From Actinomadura harenae (lineage in GTDB: Bacteria > Actinomycetota > Actinomycetes > Streptosporangiales > Streptosporangiaceae): a DNA stretch of 64,000 nucleotides. Of this stretch, positions 61,611-64,000 are shown piece after piece. The notes beneath the pieces were generated by a model. The model did not search any database, had not been told where the DNA came from, and saw only the letters and a list, made by a program, of their open reading frames with translations. Within the stretch, counting starts at the first letter, position 1, and each line of letters starts with the position of its first letter. The stretch is from positions 1-64,000 of the forward strand of contig NZ_RFFG01000001.1 of NCBI RefSeq assembly GCF_003696215.1, read 5' to 3'. Both the position numbers and the translations under genes were made by a program.

Positions 61611-62750
61611 TCACCAAGGGAGCGACATCGACGAAGCGATTCCAACAATGGCGGGGACGATCCCCAGCAACACGAACGCCGGAAGAAAGCACAAGCCCAA
61701 CGGCATCAAGGCACGAATACCCGCCGAACGGGCCCGCGCGGCGGCCGCCGTTCTCGCCGTCCGGCGTTGCTCTTGAGCCAGACGCCCCAGCGAGAGGGCC
61801 AGCGCCGTCCCGCCACGCGATGCACGGACCGCGGTACGCGCCAACGGCGCCAGCTCCGGCAGTCGTTCGCCCAGGTCAAGCCAGACTCGCACCGGATCAG
61901 CTCCCAGGCGGATCTGGACGGAGACCGCCCCGAGTTCTTCGCCCAGCGGGCCACCGATGGTGCCCGCCACGGCCTCGACCGACTCATCCCATGGCATCCC
62001 ACCCTTGAGGCAGGCGGCCAGCAGGTCCACGGTCACCGGAAGCTCATGGACGATCCGGCTCCGCCGCTCCCGTTCGTCCGCCTTCCCCAGGTTCGCCGAC
62101 CACCGGGTGAGCACCACCCCCACGACAGTGCCGACGATCCATCCTCCCGAGCCTCCGACCACCCACACCACGACCAGCGCCGGTACCAACGCCGCCGCGC
62201 CCCGAAGCACCCGATCTCGCTCCACACCCACCGAGGCAGAGTTTCCGGCAGCGGACACTGAGCCGCTCCCAGCGGCGCCAGCACGGGCAGACCTCCAGAG
62301 CCGGCCGCGAGCCCTCCCTCCTCGATCCGTGCCTCGGCCGGCCCGCCATCCCACCCCCACTGGTAAGGACCAGCCACTTCGCCCTTGTGCCCCGCCCCGC
62401 CCTCCTCCCGACCACCGAAGCGCCGCACTGGCAGCACCTTGAGCGGCCGCATTACGGGGCGTCACGGAACCCAAGCCGCGATGAACGTTCTCGACGCCGA
62501 AGCTTCTGAAGCCCGTACCAGCGCGGGCCATCACCAGCACAGGAGATGAGCCTTGACCGGGTCTTCGCCGCCGAAGCACATCCCGGGGCAGGTTCCTTCG
62601 CGCCGAGCGTCCGCTCGCCTGCCTTGGTTCACCCCGCTCCCCAACTCCGTTGGACGAACGAACGGATGCAAGCCGACGAGCCGCCGTCCGAGACGGCTTC
62701 GTAGCCAGGTAGGCGCTGGTCGCGAAGCAGAGAACCGCTATCCACAGCAT
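61611..62750 (-). CDS. TadC-like type II/IV secretion F-domain protein
   Basis: A 379-residue membrane platform protein. An N-terminal helix (LWIAVLCFATSAYLAT) is followed by ~150 residues of Arg/Gly/Ser-rich low complexity, a helix pair (LVPALVVVWVVGGSGG; TVVGVVLTRWSANLG), and the T2SSF domain: RIVHELPVTVDLLAACLKGGM, PWDESVEAVAGTIGGPL, GRLAQEQRRTA, then a final helix (CFLPAFVLLGIVPAIVG). The ATG at 62750 has GGGAG 5 bp upstream. An alternative GTG at 62231 would remove the odd linker, so the real protein may be shorter. It serves pilus assembly. Confidence 0.8.
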   Translation of the reverse strand: MLWIAVLCFATSAYLATKPSRTAARRLASVRSSNGVGERGEPRQASGRSARRNLPRDVLRRRRPGQGSSPVLVMARAGTGFRSFGVENVHRGLGSVTPRNAAAQGAASAALRWSGGGRGGAQGRSGWSLPVGVGWRAGRGTDRGGRARGRLWRSARAGAAGSGSVSAAGNSASVGVERDRVLRGAAALVPALVVVWVVGGSGGWIVGTVVGVVLTRWSANLGKADERERRSRIVHELPVTVDLLAACLKGGMPWDESVEAVAGTIGGPLGEELGAVSVQIRLGADPVRVWLDLGERLPELAPLARTAVRASRGGTALALSLGRLAQEQRRTARTAAAARARSAGIRALMPLGLCFLPAFVLLGIVPAIVGIASSMSLPW

Positions 62751-63543
62751 GTGTACTCCCGACTGATGTAGTCGTTGATCTGAAGACAAACGCGCACACC
62801 ACAGCCGAACAGGGCCCGCCTCAACCCACCCGAGTGCACGGTCGGCGGCTCAGCAGCGGATGGCTGCTCGCCTCAACGAACCCCGCGCCGGCTCCGCGAA
62901 TCGGGGCAAACGCCGCCCCGCACGACGTCCCGACGACGCAAAAGGCACAGCGCACAGGTGTGAAGCACGGCATCACGCACTGACTTGGGGCCTGGCATCA
63001 AAGTCGGATGCCGACGTCATCGGCGTTCGGCGAGCAAACTGGTCCGCTGCGCCGATCGGACGAGGTCACCCGCGCTACGTCCCCCACGTCGTCCCGGCGG
63101 GCGGTCCAGGCGCCTACGTCCCGGTTCCTCGCTTCACGTTCCTCCTTCCGCAGGTTCGCAGGCGTCGCCCCTGCCGTGGATTGACTGCATGGGCTTGGCA
63201 GCCCAGCGCCCGAGCCAGCACCGCGCCCTGCCAGCCAGCCCCAGCGGCGCGGCCTGACGCGGCCTGGCTTCGCCATGCCATGCATCGCCTGTAACGTCCC
63301 CTACGTGTCGGGCGGGGTGGCGTCTGTGGTCACGGTCCGGCACCGCCGTCCGCGTTGTGGCCTGATGTCGTGGGCTGGGGGCCGGGCCTGTGACGAGGTT
63401 CGATGCCGCGTTCCGTTCGTGTTGCCTCGTGGCGTGCTGGTACGGGTGCGGAGGGGCGTGTGGCGTCGGGGTCGCGCGTGAGGGTGGGTGGGCGGGTTCG
63501 GTGGTGGGTGGTCATGGGGGCTCCGGTTGGGGTGTGTCGGTGG
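62751..63543. other. 793-bp gap inside the Tad cluster
   Basis: TadB and TadC genes are usually contiguous; here 793 bp lie between. Both strands hold open frames (for example about 62860-63294 plus, and 62998-63285 minus), but none has a binding site, codon pattern or recognisable domain. The right part (63400-63543) is strongly G/T-rich on the plus strand. An eroded gene or expanded leader for the TadC operon is possible. Confidence 0.5.
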
Positions 63544-64000
63544 TCAGGGGTGGGTGGCGGCTTTGGTGGCCAGGTGGTGGGTCCAGTAGAGGCCGGTGGC
63601 GTCCAGGGCCAGGGCGGTGGTCAGGCAGGCCAGGCCGGGTGGGGTCGTGAGGAGGTAGGGGAGGGGGTTGGTGCCCAGGGCCGTGGCCATGGCCAGGCCC
63701 AGGAGGGGGAGGACGGCGAGGAGGCGGGCCGTGGCTCTTGGAGCGGCCAGGTGGACGGCGACCTCCTGCCGTTGGGTTTCCTCGTCGCGGAGGGCGGCGG
63801 CCAGGCCGTCCAGGACGGTGGCCAGGGTGCCGCCTCGTTCGGCGCCCAGGCGCCAGGTCGCGGCCAGGAGTCTCAGTGACTCCGCGCCTGGTCGGGTGGC
63901 GGCGAGGTGTTCCAGGTGGTGGGTGGGGTCGTGGTGCGGCGGGGCGCGTAAGGCCCTGGCCAGGGGAGGGCTCAGAACGGCGGCCGTCGCGGAGAAGGCC
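63544..64000 (-). CDS. TadB-like type II/IV secretion F-domain protein, N-terminus cut off by window edge
   Basis: The minus strand reads from the right edge through 152 codons to a TGA at 63544-63546. Visible: LEHLAATRPGAESLRLLAATW, RLGAERGGTLATVLDGLAAAL and RDEETQRQEVAVHLAAPRAT, the T2SSF core, then two helices (LLAVLPLLGLAMATALGTN; GLACLTTALALDATGLYW). This is the C-terminal half of a TadB/PilC-like inner-membrane protein. The ATPase (TadA) and CpaE-like genes probably lie beyond the edge. Confidence 0.82.
   Translation of the reverse strand, partial: AFSATAAVLSPPLARALRAPPHHDPTHHLEHLAATRPGAESLRLLAATWRLGAERGGTLATVLDGLAAALRDEETQRQEVAVHLAAPRATARLLAVLPLLGLAMATALGTNPLPYLLTTPPGLACLTTALALDATGLYWTHHLATKAATHP

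Noticed and set aside
62860..63294. 144-codon plus-strand open frame
   Set aside because: Basic low-complexity product, no binding site, no conserved motif.

Overview
The window is very GC-rich DNA (roughly 70% or more by eye) with GTG and TTG starts, ATGA/GTGA gene overlaps and possible leaderless genes. This points to a high-GC actinomycete. Likely clues to lineage are a BldG-type anti-sigma antagonist, an H+-pyrophosphatase, and a DEAH helicase beside a Tad pilus cluster. From memory, the bldG/helicase/pyrophosphatase neighbourhood resembles that of Streptomyces coelicolor, but the rest fits a Streptosporangiales or Thermomonosporaceae type organism equally well. No tRNA, rRNA, CRISPR array, transposase, integrase or phage gene was seen, so this looks like chromosome rather than a mobile island.

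Layout. 0-2.2 kb: a truncated secreted protein and a ferritin-like diiron protein. 2.2-7.1 kb: a drug-type ABC exporter, a DesK-type kinase and a NarL-type regulator, then an esterase lipoprotein. 7.2-10.4 kb: a TetR regulator and a GlxA/AraC regulator divergent from an MFS pump. 10.4-16.8 kb: an LCP cell-wall ligase, an EphD-like hydrolase-dehydrogenase fusion, a GyrI-like protein with a frameshifted MerR regulator, and a CapA-like lipoprotein. 17.0-20.0 kb: catalase and a stomatin/NfeD pair. 20.5-24.1 kb: a molybdopterin oxidoreductase and a membrane Rieske protein. 24.1-30.1 kb: a MarR/membrane protein pair, a TSUP carrier, a second stomatin, an orphan ABC ATPase and an unknown protein. 30.1-35.0 kb: RDD and DUF2752 membrane proteins, a PP2C phosphatase and a GAF kinase/regulator pair. 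35.1-44.1 kb: a beta-propeller-like secreted protein, SDR plus MFS, a QueA-like protein, SerB, a FUSC transporter, a SixA-like phosphatase and a 37-residue membrane protein. 44.3-53.3 kb: H+-pyrophosphatase, then an OmpR two-component system divergent from a four-gene lipoprotein/MacA-MacB-like export operon. 53.4-57.6 kb: the BldG pair, a MrfA/Hrq1-like helicase and an acetyltransferase. 57.8-64 kb: a large surface-anchored protein and part of a Tad/Flp pilus cluster running off the right edge.

How the genes work together. Three two-component systems each sit beside likely targets: DesK/NarL with an ABC-2 exporter, OmpR with the MacAB-like pump, and the GAF kinase with a PP2C phosphatase. 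Several regulators carry visible candidate operators: the MerR gene has a 19-bp-spacer promoter, MarR and GlxA/AraC have inverted repeats, and OmpR has an 11-bp-phased direct repeat. BldG and its partner anti-sigma factor form a partner-switching module.

Most unusual content: a lipoprotein built from two CMRxHG repeats linked to the OmpR-regulated export operon; a Tad pilus cluster with an adjacent Ig-like/transmembrane protein; a 20-bp duplication that appears to have split an overlapping MerR/GyrI gene pair; several in-frame or noncoding tandem repeats; and long low-complexity intergenic stretches with strong strand asymmetry.
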